Positions 35,165 through 45,537 of a stretch of 64,000 nt of DNA are shown piece by piece. The stretch comes from Dicyema japonicum (Eukaryota > Dicyemida > Rhombozoa > Dicyemidae), in contig RDEW01000055.1 in NCBI GenBank assembly GCA_011109175.1, forward strand, positions 105,589 to 169,588. The letters are read 5' to 3'. A program made the translations under genes and the position numbers. Below the pieces are notes generated by a model that did no database searches, was not told the origin of the DNA, and was given only the letters and a program-made list of their open reading frames with translations. The number at the start of each line of letters is the position of its first letter. The stretch's first letter is position 1.

Positions 35165-36906
35165 TAAATTAAATAAATTAAATTATTAACCCCGGCTTCG
35201 CCAGCAAGTGGGAAGCCGGCGACCATCAGAGAGCGTGCAGTCCGGACAGGCCGCTCCCAGAGATCCTCGACTTTTGCATCCGGTGGTCCAGGGCAGGGAA
35301 AAAGGTCCCGAACTACTCTGCCAGCCAGGAAAGGGTGGTGTCCACATCGTAGGCGAGCCAGTCCGATTCTGATCTTCCTCGGGAGCGATTGTTCCGTTGG
35401 ACTGATATCAGGGGGGAAGCGCTCCAAGACTTTGTTATATTGAAGTGTCCTCGAGATGAAATCATGGATTCGGCGGGTCCAAGTTGAGTCTTCTTGAGGG
35501 GGGGGGGTGATCTTCGACAAGGCTCTTTGTAGGTCAAAGAGGGTCCTGCGTATGTATCTGCGGTTATTGTTACTTAGCAGAGCGTGAACTGGGTGATTCG
35601 GGTCGAACGACTGCCGTAGGAATTGTAAATTACGCATTTCCAGGTGGTCATAGAGCGGGAGGATTTTCAACTCCCAATGTAAATGGTCGGTGGGGGTTGA
35701 CTTTAAGCAGCCGGTTATTATTCTCAGCGCCGAGTTTTGCACTTTCTGCAGTTCTTGAAAGGGACAAGGAGATTGAGGGGGCCCAACTTGGTGCGGCGTA
35801 GTTGAGTGTAGTCCTGATGAACTGTTTGTAGAGAAGAGTTAAGTTTTCTTTTTGCTGACCGTTTGGGTGGCCAGCTACTGCCCGTAATATGTTAAGTTTC
35901 CGCTTGGCTTTTGTCATTACTTCCTCCACTTGTCTGTTGAAACAGAGTGAAGGATCGAAGACAACTCCAAGGATCTTCGGGTATTTATTTAAGGGGAGTG
36001 GTTCGTCACCCAACGAGAGTGTGGGGTTTAGGTTGAATTGTCTTCGATCGGTTGTGAACAGGGTAGCTGATGACTTCGAGGTGGAAACACTCATCCAGTT
36101 TAAGTTCATCCAGTCGGATAGCAAGTTCAGGTGGTACTGCACTTTTTCGGTGGCCAGTCGAACATCGCCACTCCTGGATGCGATTACTAGATCATCGGCA
36201 TATGTCAATAGTAACGTATTTTGGGTTGTTGGGATGTCTTTGACGTAAAGGTTGAAAAGTGAGGGTGAAAGGACTGATCCCTGGGGAACACCGTTTGGTA
36301 GGAGTCGGTATCTTGATAGATTTGAATATAGACACGTATGACCCAGTCTTCCCGAGAGGAAATTTGTGAGCCATGACTTCCATACAGAGGGAATATTTGA
36401 AGAATAGATCTTGTTGCAGAGGACCACACGGGAGATTCTGTCGAAAGCTTTAGTTAGGTCAATAGAGGCCAAGACAGTTCGTTCCGGGGGTTTGCAGTTG
36501 TTGAAACCGTTGAAGATGTATTGGGTTAGTGTGTCAGTAAGTGCGTGGTGGTCGAGTATAAAGGACGGAAACCATGTTGTGAGTCGGAGAGGTCGAGGTA
36601 AGGGGTGATTTCGTTAAGAGGATTTTTGAGACAACAGATGTTAAGGAAATTGGCCTGAACAAAGAGGGCAAGGAGGAGGCTTTGTTGTTCTTGAGTATTG
36701 GGATAATGTTCGACTTCTTCCATAACATCGGGATGAAACACCTGTTGATGGAGAATTCGTAGATATCTTTAAGTGCCAAGAGCCCGTTTGGACCGAGGTG
36801 CTTTAGGTGGAATATGCTGATCCGATCGGGTCCCGTGGCTGGTGAGTTTCTTGAGTTTGTAATGAGGTTTTGAACATGACTTATTGATACTTCGAATCGT
36901 GCCTTT
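35165..36906 (-). pseudogene. Family B LINE, reverse transcriptase half
   Basis: Continues from the endonuclease half after a frameshift at about 36905. RT motifs: SPATGPDRISIFHLKHLG, NIIPILKNNKASSLP, QHGFRPLYSTTTHLLT, ASIDLTKAFDRISRVVLCNK, LLPNGVPQGSVLSPSLFNLY, TLLLTYADDLVIASRSGDV (YADD intact), and PKILGVVFDPSLCF. The C-terminal Jockey/CR1-type extension includes LRIITGCLKSTPTDHLHWEL and RLRCGHHPF. Open parts are 35648-36472 and 35162-35742. The 3' end is an AATTTAATTTATTTAATTTA tail. Frameshifts at about 36905, 36530 and 35740. Confidence 0.85.
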
Positions 36907-36907
36907 G

Positions 36908-38250
36908 TTACCCTTGGGGTTTAGTAATATGAGGTCGATTTTCTTTATTCATTGGAATATGACTCATTTTGCAATAGTGAGTCATCAAGTCATTTGCCTG
37001 GCAGTGGAAATCTTTCGTTTGGTTGTCCTTTCCAAGTCTACCTCCATGGGTTGTGCTCGATTCGGTTTGATTTGATTGTATTTCTCTGATAAATCTCCAG
37101 AAACTTTGGGGTTTTGATTTTGGATTCAATCGAGAGACGAAAGTGGACCACTTCTCCTTTTTGAGCTCCGTAATGAGGTGGGTTATCTTCTTGTTTAGGG
37201 AAGAAATTTCATCTTGGAGTTGCTGGTTGGTTGTTCGGGAACGTTTTAGGCGTCTTCTCTCACAGATGAGATCCAATATTTCTTTGTTGAAAAATAGTTT
37301 GTAATCATGGATGAATCCTTTAGGGACGTGCTTTCTATCCGCCGAAAGGATGGCTGAGTTGAAATGTGCAATGGCTTTGTCTGGAGAGGTAAAATTATTC
37401 ACAGAGAAGTTTTCCAGCGACGTTTCGACGTCAACCGTGAAGTCGATCCATCTCGCCCTTTTGTAGTTCACATAGGTTCGCCTCGACATAGTTCGTCCGA
37501 AATGCAAGAAGATGTCGATCAGAATAGGGTTATGATCTGAGGGTAAGTCATATCTGACATCCCAGTAGATCGATTTTGCAAGGGGAGCTGAGCATATGGA
37601 GAGGTCAGGAGACGTGTTAGGATCCCCAGGGCGTGTTCCACATCTCGTGTGTTGGCGGGGGTTATTTAATATCACTAGGTGTTCCAGTTCAGAGATCACT
37701 TGTTTCCCTCTGTGGTCCGAATTCTGGTTTCGGAACCATAGTGGATCTTTAGCGTTTAGATCGCCGCAAATAACTATGTTTTCGTATAGTTGAAGGAATT
37801 CTAGGTTTGGTCGGTAACTCTTCTGGCAGCAAGACGAAGGGGGAATGTAGATATTCAGAATTGTGTAAGGAGTTGACATAATATTGATGGTGATGGATAG
37901 CAATTCCATATGTTTATCAGAAGCCGCTGTCAATGTGTGGTCAGTGGTATCCGTGAATGGGATGGAGTTGTGAATGAGGGTGACCAGGCCACCACCGTGA
38001 GATCCATTTGATCGCTCAGAACGGAGCAAAGAGTAGTTTTTGAATTTTGGTGTTTGGGAGAAGGCAGACAAACGTGACTCATGCAGAAGGGCAATGTCAA
38101 TACGGTGTTTAACCAAGTACTCAGCCAATTCGGTATGTTTCGAGGTGATTCCATTGGTGTTAAGTTGTAAGATTCTGATGGATCTATTCTGCGGCCCTGG
38201 GTTTAGTTCAATGTCACCGGATGTCAGAATAAAAAACCCTATAGCTAACT
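36908..38250 (-). CDS. Family B LINE, 2A peptide plus APE endonuclease
   Basis: The longest retroelement frame in the window, open from about 38250 to 36908. It starts with a hydrophobic stretch AIGFFILTS followed by GDIELNPGP (38192-38218), a perfect match to the 2A consensus D-(V/I)-E-x-N-P-G-P, which makes ribosomes skip a peptide bond before the last Pro. Directly after come RILQLNTNGITSKHTEL and IDIALLHESRL, the endonuclease start. Other EN motifs: ICGDLNAKDPLW and LPSDHNPILIDI. A stop lies about 25 codons upstream without an ATG, so the element is probably 5'-truncated. Known relatives with N-terminal 2A are CR1-like LINEs of other invertebrates. Confidence 0.85.
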
Positions 38251-38309
38251 CCTGATTAAATTTGTAGTAAAGTTGTTATTAAATTATTAATATTCATTAT
38301 TAAAAATGA

Positions 38310-39799
38310 CTAATAAAAATATTTTCTCAATTCGAAAGCTTCAATTCTCATTTCTTCCGCAGTCCTCAATGGTTTAACTTGTTTAGCGTCATTTTGTAAC
38401 TAATAATAACACATCCATTACCTCAACATAAAGCATATCATTGTTAGAGAAATCATTTGCTACACGTGGAATAATATGAACATGTACATGCTATATTCAA
38501 CAAATAGTAAAACCATAATAGATTGACCAGCTTCCAGTCCGTCCTGAACAACAACTGACAGGGAAGTCCCACAAAAATGTTTTTCCACAACGTTTCCAAC
38601 CTTTTGAATAGTAAGGTTCAAATCAACAAGCTCATCAAAGTTTAGTTGATTATAACGAGTAATTCCCACCCTTAACGGAGAAACAAGAACATCTGAATAA
38701 AGGAAAAAAGCTCACGTCCAGGAAGTACCGGTCTAATGTTGACAAATGCGACAGAGAGTCGAGTACGCAAAAACATCTGCTCTGAGCTTATAGAAACTGC
38801 ACCAAAACTGAAGACAAAGTCATCATTAATTTCCACTTTCAATCAAAAGGAAACATACTTGGAGTCCAACACATTACGTTCGGGTAAAAGTTAGAAGGAC
38901 GATGAGTCTCAAAACAGGGCATTCTACTTCTAACCTTACTAGTCAGGCTATGGTCGATATTAGCCACAATAAATCCGACCTCTTCCCCACATTCAGCCAC
39001 AACTTCCCCCAGGGATCTATAATCTGAACTATTAACAAAACTAAACCATAGAGTGACCAAACGATCTTCTCTTATCATTGTGCCAACCAGTCTGATTTGC
39101 GGCCACGACATAACTCTGAGTCTCAACAGCTCGACTCTTCAGGAGCATCTACTTCCTAAACACTAAACAAACCTCCCAATGAGCACATCCTGTCTCATAA
39201 GTGAATGCAGAAGGATATGACAGAATTTCAGCCCCCAGTTTCCTCAACATGGTGGCAAACTCAGGAAAACGAAGGTCATAGCACTTAAATGTTATATATA
39301 GTCAAACAATTTGTAATCCCAAATTTCCGGCAGGGGTTTCAACAGGAGGAGTAAGAGTGATGCCAGAGTTGTAGTTTTCACTCTCTTTGAAGGTCCCCGC
39401 CAAATCAAACATGTTTAATTTTTCATAGGTAGAGACAATTTCTCCATTAGAGTCAATAATAATGTGAGTATTCTTCATTTTATCTGATATTTTGTCACCA
39501 TTGTAGAACTTAGTGTGAAATCCTCCCAAAGACAGCCACATGTTTGTGTCACGTGCTAATGATCGCATCCTTTGCACTACACTTCCGGTTAAAAAATCTG
39601 CTTGTTTGTACGACTGTTCCTTTGAACTGCCAATAAAGTCAAATCCTTCTGGAAGAAACACCATTTTAGCACCAGTCTTTTCGACTTGTTTAACAAGTGT
39701 GACTATTTTTGTTATATTATGTTCTATATTGTCTATGCATTGAAGTTGAATTGCCGCTATTTTGCATATTCTACCAACACACATGTTTTGTTGACTCAT
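38310..39799 (-). CDS. NitFhit: NitFhit, fused nitrilase and Fhit (HIT) protein
   Basis: Nit is a nitrilase-family amidase and Fhit a diadenosine polyphosphate hydrolase; in flies and nematodes they are one protein. ATG at 39799. Exons: 39799-39308, 39283-39173, 39148-39047, 39023-38859, 38835-38716, 38692-38514, 38490-38422, 38399-38310; seven GT-AG introns of 22-24 nt. The Nit catalytic triad is visible as E in FLPEGFDFIG, K in YEKLNMFD and C in CYDLRFPEF. Fhit follows with no stop between: VSPLRVGITRYNQLNFDEL, KVGNVVEKHFCGTSL, QDGLEAGQS and the histidine triad HVHVHII (split by the 38491-38513 intron). About 442 residues. A single-base deletion in the C5 run at 39006-39010 (G run on the coding strand) shifts the frame in DPWGEVV. 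Confidence 0.92.
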
Positions 39800-39995
39800 T
39801 TTATTAATTTAAATATATATTTCATTTTTTATTTAAAATACAAGTCACGTGGGTTTACTTTTTTAGCACATGTTTATGGTTTCGCTTGTGCACATAACAC
39901 ACACTTTATTTTAAGCAAAGAACAGTTATCATAGCTAATCGATGAGGGAGAACCAAGGAATGCTCTTCACTTCTTTGTTTTTTTCTCAGATGTAT
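39800..39995. other. Upstream of NitFhit, no gene recognised
   Basis: A/T-rich 5' flank of NitFhit running into a family A LINE; it should hold the NitFhit promoter. No motif that I can name. Confidence 0.4.
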
Positions 39996-39999
39996 GTCC

Positions 40000-42834
40000 A
40001 AACATCAAACAGAACATTCTATGTACGGATCTAGAAAGATACAAAACCGGTGTGGCATGTTTGCAAGAGACGAAGGTGACAGAAATAGATGTATGATATG
40101 ACAACTACCGGTTAATACTTCTACTACCATCCGACTCCCGTCATTATGGGATGGGCTTTGCTACACACATCTCACTTGTGGATCGGTTACTAAAAGTATG
40201 GAGAGTAACAGACCGAATTGCTATTATTAACTTAATATAGATAATAAGAGATCGATCATGTATTTCCCCCACACAGGAAGATTATCAACTTCTATGTATG
40301 AGCTTGATGATTTTTATATGAGTTTATGTATACTCACAACTCTGCTCGTCCACGCTAATTTTTATTGCGGGAGACTGGAATTCAAAGGCAGGAATTGAAC
40401 GCAGAAATGAACGTTGTATTGGTAATCACGGAAGGGGGTATCAAAATTTTTCTGGAAATTTTATGATCGACTTTTGTCATACCTACGATTTGTTTCGTGC
40501 AACACGGCATTTCAGCACGCCGCTTGACACAAGACCACCTGGATAGGTTGTAGAACAAACAAAAATGGAGAGGAACAAAAAATATTCAATCAAATAGATT
40601 ATATTTTGTGCAAGCAGTCGCACGAGAGATTATGAGTGGACTCTCGTTCGTATGGAGGAGCATTGACAAATAGCGATCACAAGATCGTAGTCTGTCGGTT
40701 GAATCTTAGAGGGCTTAATGGAATATTATATGCGAATCATACACGTCACAGAAAAACACAGATGATAGCGGGAGAAGAATTAGTGAATAATTTTGCAGTC
40801 CTCACGAGATACCAGCAGCGAATAGACCAGTATCTATCCAATATTTGGCCTACCCCACATCGTGTGGAAAAGAATCTCTGAAGCCATAATGACGGCTGCC
40901 AAAGAAACAGTTGGGATTCGCGAAAATACTATGAAGATATAAAGGAGCATACAACAGTCAATGAATTTCCTATCCGTCAACGAGATATAAGACTTCTAAT
41001 TGAAGCTTGTGATCCTGAACGAAAATCCGAATTAAAAAATTGCGAAATACAATCCAACACGAAATTAAGAAGAATGTGCTCCGATCATGGTCGGACTTTT
41101 TGTAACAACGAGTATTGGAAGTGTAAAGATTACATTTATGTGCAAAAATGTTTATGGCTGTGCGTTTACTCAACCGCGGGTCAGTTAAAACCAATTTAAA
41201 AATTCAAGATGAGTTCGGTCACTTTGTATTGGACACTAACCGTTCTGCTGGACTTATAGCCCAACATTTTAGCAAGCAGTTCAATCGAGAGGATATTTTA
41301 CCCATCACACAATTCGAAGGACAGCCTCGTTCACTTAATAATGTGCTTATGGATTCCGAGATTCGTGGAGGACTCCTTCGCTTGAATAACAACAGAGCAG
41401 CTGGCTATGACAATATTTGTGGAGAGTTGTTAAAATACGCACCCGGCTAGCAGAAAAGATATCTTTTATATTCAACGAGATATTCAGGACTCATTGTTCA
41501 ATTGACATCGCGATGGGAGTTCTACTTCCTTTACAAAAACATGGCAAAACTGCAGGTCCAAAAGAAAATCTCAGGCCGATCGTGCTTTCGACACTGCGAA
41601 AAACATTGTCGAATACAACATTGAATATCAAATTCAGTTGACCAATACTTGTCACCAAGTCAAAGTGGATTCAGACCAGGATAATCGACCGCTGATATAG
41701 TGTGGAGTCATCGGTGGCTTACGGCAATATGTAAGAAGTACAGAAAAACAATGTATATTCTGGGAGTCGACTTATCGAATGCATTCGACTGTGTCTGCCG
41801 AGATAAACTACTGCAAGTTCTCAAAGACATAATTGATGAGGACTGTGCGTTTTTTGCTGGCTGACACGAGCCTCATAGTGAAAGTGGGGAAGAGCTATTC
41901 GGAAAAATTCACGACCGGGATTGGTACTCGGCAAGGGGACTCACTTTCACCAGTTCTCTTTGCAATCTATTTGGAAGATGCGTTGAGAGATGTTAGAAAA
42001 GAATTTGGTCACTTAAATAATCATTTTGTGGAATTAATATATCCAGATGACATCGATTTTGTGTCTGAGGATGTGGAGGTACTAAGAACTGCAGTAAATA
42101 AAGCCACAACGGTTCTGGAGAGGTGGTCTTAGAAGATCAATTCAGAATAAACAGAGTTATCTTCGATTCAGCGGTTATCGACACGGATTGATGAGAAATG
42201 GAGGTTTACTAAAAGGCTCGACTCGTTTTTAGGTGATGCTGAGGACATTACTCGTAGAAAGATGTTGGCATCGTGTTCTCTGAAAAAGATGTGGAGTGTT
42301 TGGACTCGCAGAAAACTTATCTCCTTAAATCTTCGGATGTGCTTATATATGGCGTTCATATAACCAGTCCTATCATATAACTCGGGAACATGGGGAACTA
42401 AAAAAACTGACCTTGACAGACTAGACACATTTCATAGAAATCAATTGAGAAAAATTGCGGGAATCAAATGGCCACAGATTATCCAAAACGACACTACAAA
42501 TTATGTAAATGCAAACCGATAAGCAGAGAATTAATTACCACACGGTGGCGACTTTTCGGACATGTTCTGAGAATGGACGAAGTGATTCCTTGCAATCAAA
42601 TCATGGAATATTAGTATTCAAATCATGGAATTGGATTTCGGGGTCGGCCAAGATGTACGCTTCCCCTCTGCTTAATAACGATTACGCACGAATTGGCGGT
42701 CAATTCAAAACTGGAGACGATCTTGAGGATATTCGTAAACGCGCGAGAAACAGAGCTAAATGGAAAGGGGTGACTGGGAGGATAGTCGAGTGTACGGCAC
42801 GAGCGAACCCCTAGGCATTTTACGTGCTTATGGC
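40000..42834 (+). pseudogene. Family A LINE, degenerate full-span copy
   Basis: The endonuclease (VACLQETKVTEID, RHYGMGFA, FIAGDWNSKAGIE, YGGALTNSDHKIVVCRLNLR) is heavily shifted. RT pieces: MFMAVRLLNRGSVKTNLKI, NNNRAAGYDNICGELLKYA, ENLRPIVLSTLRKTLSNT, SGFRPG-like, ILGVDLSNAFDCVCRDKLL, IGTRQGDSLSPVLFAIYLED and LIYPDDIDFVSED (YADD altered to YPDD). The C-terminus runs to 42810. The 3' end is split by the Mutator-like element and resumes at 44307-44340 (GTGCTATTAAATAAC). Confidence 0.8.
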
Positions 42835-44306
42835 GGTACTAAGACATTTGGCCGACAGACGTTTAGCCGACAATTCAATTAAGCATAAATAATAAATACA
42901 CTATGTATTTTAATAACGGTAAAAAATGGAATTTTCACAAACCACTCATGGAAAGAGAAAACTTCTGCATGACGGCTATGCGTACATTAGACAGAGAGAG
43001 AATGTCATATATTGGAGATGTGAGCTGAAAGGAAAATGCAAAGGCAGAGTAAGAACTGTTAACGAATAACTTAATAGAACTTTGACACCACACGAACATC
43101 CACCAAATGCAGGACGTTTACATGCGCTGAAAACCGTCAATACGATAAAGAAGAGAGCGAGAGAGTCTGAAAAAACTACATCCACAGTTATCCAAAATTG
43201 TTTAAGCACATACCCTATTGATGCTGCTTGTACGCTACCCAAAAAAGAAACCCTTGCACGTACTGTTCAACGACAGCGTACAGATCAAATACAAGACGGT
43301 AATGTTCTAACTGATGAACTTAAAAGTACTCTCAGAGGAGATGATTTTGTGCTACACGTTAGTGATCGATGGCTTATATTAACAACAGCAAGAAACCTTG
43401 ATCTTATGTCTATGAAAGAACATTGGTTATGTGATGGTACTTTTGATTCAGCTCCATTAGGTTTTCAGTTATACATTATGTGAAACATGCTCCATTAGTG
43501 TACGCTATTGCTCGAGATAAATCTCAACAAATGTATGAACAAATATTTTCAACCCTGAAAGAGAAAAGGCCACAATTGAATCAACTATCATTTACCATAG
43601 ATTATGAGCGAGCAGCGATCGATGCTATTAACAGAATTTTTTCAAATGCAAATGTGTATGGCTGCTACTTTCACTTTGGGCAGTGTTTATGGCGAAAAAT
43701 ATAAAATCTAGGACTGCAGGCATGGTACAATGACCCAGCAAATGCAAACTTAATTAAAAGTATTCAAGCACTGGCATTTGTTCCTGTACCTCAAGTCATT
43801 GAGAGTTTCCGAGCGCTCCTTGAAACTAAAGATGACGAGACTGATGACGTGTTGGGAGATTTTCTGACCTATTTTGAGACAACATGGATCGGAGCCTTGC
43901 AACGTGGAAGGAGAAGAAGACCATTGTTTAGTTTGGAAATGTGGAATGTACACGACAGAGAGGCAGAAGGCCTTCCAAGAACTGCGAATTCACTTGAAGG
44001 ATGGCACAGATCTTTTTCACAAAGAGTGTCTATAAAGCATCCAACTGTTGGTCGGCTTGTTGCAAAAATACAAAAAGAACAGTGGGAGCTCACAGTAGTA
44101 CAAGTGATCGGAATATCAATAAGACAAGTAAAGGAGTACCAGGATGTGAACAAAAGGATAAACATTATTATTAAAAAATATGATGAATACATGGTAGAAT
44201 TTTTGACTGCGCTATCTCATAACCTTTAAGTAAATGTTTTTATCTTGAATTTTAACACCAGAATGTCTTGTCGGCCTAATATCTGTCGGCCAAATGTCTG
44301 TACACC
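42835..44306 (+). mobile_element. Mutator-like (MULE) transposon with 9-bp target duplication
   Basis: The left end GGTACTAAGACATTTGGCCG and the right end inverted, GGTGTACAGACATTTGGCCG, continue as similar arms containing GCCGACA repeats for about 40 bp. The flanks are identical 9-mers GCTTATGGC (42826-42834 and 44307-44315), the target length expected of Mutator elements. It inserted in the 3' UTR of the family A LINE. It carries one transposase gene on the plus strand. Confidence 0.92.
42926..44229 (+). pseudogene. MULE transposase with FLYWCH finger, two stops and one frameshift
   Basis: ATG at 42926 opens a FLYWCH-type zinc finger (THGKRKLLHDGYAYIRQREN, YWRCELKGKCKGRV, HEHPP). After an in-frame TAA near 43069 the frame continues through VLHVSDRWLILTTARNLDLM and HWLCDGTFDSAPLGFQLYI. 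It shifts near 43480 into the MULE catalytic region (PLVYAIARDKSQQMYEQIFS, FTIDYERAAIDAINRIF, YGCYFHFGQCLWRKI), meets TAA at 43702-43704, and ends with GLPRTANSLEGWHRSFSQRV. DDE-type residues D (DGTF), D (IDYE) and E (NSLEG) are present. The few lesions and clean ends suggest a recent insertion. Confidence 0.85.
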
Positions 44307-44384
44307 GCTTATGGCAACTCGGAAGTGCTATTAAATAACAATTATGTCCTTTATAAACGATCCGGTTTCGCAATGAAGTGTTCA

Positions 44385-44520
44385 CTGATGACGGCGTCAC
44401 TCGTCAAGCCAAAGCATATTGATGCGTGGAACCTTCAACCGAATGTACAGTATCGGGATTCGAACTAGCGACCCTCAGGCCTCTTGCCCGGCAACCGTCA
44501 CACTGTACCACCAGTGAATT
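44385..44520 (-). repeat. tRNA-derived SINE, copy 2
   Basis: The minus strand reads a tRNA-like head (A-box region ACAGTGTGACGGTTGCCGGG, B-box AGTTCGAATCC) followed by GAAGGTTCCACGCATC, CGAGTGACGCCGTCATCAGT, the same body as at 1-135. The tail may extend to about 44340 with TTTATAAAGGACATAATTG. It sits just past the 3' end of a family A LINE. Confidence 0.75.
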
Positions 44521-44554
44521 TACTTAAATTCACTTAAAAATTTAAGATTGGCCG

Positions 44555-44960
44555 AATGGCGTCCCCAAGGATCACCCATTCCCTTTATTATTCAACCGGT
44601 CAATCTTCCCATTCCAGAAAACAATATCCAACTAACTTATGTTGATGACATTCTTTAGGCCTCACGTTATCAATGTATTTAGATTGCAACAACACGTGGA
44701 CCGTCTTAACGTTCGGATGACGACTGCCTATCAATTAGCCCCGAGAAATCAGTCATCATATAATTCACATCCGACAACAGATTAAGCAGACGGATGGTCA
44801 AGTTAAGACGATATCCCTTTTACCAAATACCAGAAAATTATAAGAATCACATGTGTTTCTCACTCTGAAGGGCATATCCTGAACTCTATCTACAAGCAAC
44901 ATGTCGAACCATGCATCTCATGCGTGTGCTTCTTGATGCCCGTTTATCTCTTTGACAAAT
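44555..44960 (+). pseudogene. Family B LINE, RT relic
   Basis: GVPKDHPFPLLFNRSI corresponds to the GVPQGSPLSPLLFN motif and LMLMTFF to LTYADDI. The rest is unreadable. Confidence 0.5.
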
Positions 44961-45537
44961 TCCATTAAGAATCCAGTCAATAAACAAAGATGCGGAGCGA
45001 TGGACTTCTGGAAAGGTCCCTCTCAAGAAAGGTCTCCTCTTCTGGAAGGACTTTTGGATTTCATAATCCGCATGAACTGAGGAGAGGGTCCATGTGACTT
45101 TATGCACTACAAAATGAAACAGATGATCTTCTAAACTATCGTCAAATCCACCATCCATAAATTGTTTTTATTTTAGAAAATAGATAATGTTGCTTATATT
45201 TTGTTATTTATCATCGATTTAGTATTATGTCACGAGCCTAGGGTGTTACACTTCGCTTATTTTTCGATAAAGATTGAAAATTAATTTAGGACCCAAGAAC
45301 AACAACCAACTAACCAATCTTTATTCAAGCGAATTATAGAAGTTGATTAAGAGGTTTATGCGAGTCCGCTTATGCGGTCTGAACTCTTCCGACGTACCTC
45401 ATCTTTATTTTCTTTTTATTTTATCAATGGATCCTATCGATCCTCTTCTCCACAATGTATCTTACCGGAGTAAGAATTTTATTTTTTTCTATAGTGAGGG
45501 TGTTGAATAGTTTTTTCCCCAAGGCCAGCGTTATTGC

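Noticed and set aside
36884-37075. Plus-strand ORFs across 35889-38255
   Set aside because: Shadows of the minus-strand family B endonuclease-RT frames.
39006-39010. Programmed frameshift in NitFhit
   Set aside because: No slippery heptamer or downstream structure seen, and similar one-base losses occur in other genes; a consensus error is simpler.
38310-39799. Two neighbouring genes, Nit and Fhit
   Set aside because: No stop or start codon separates them; the frame runs through intron 38836-38858.
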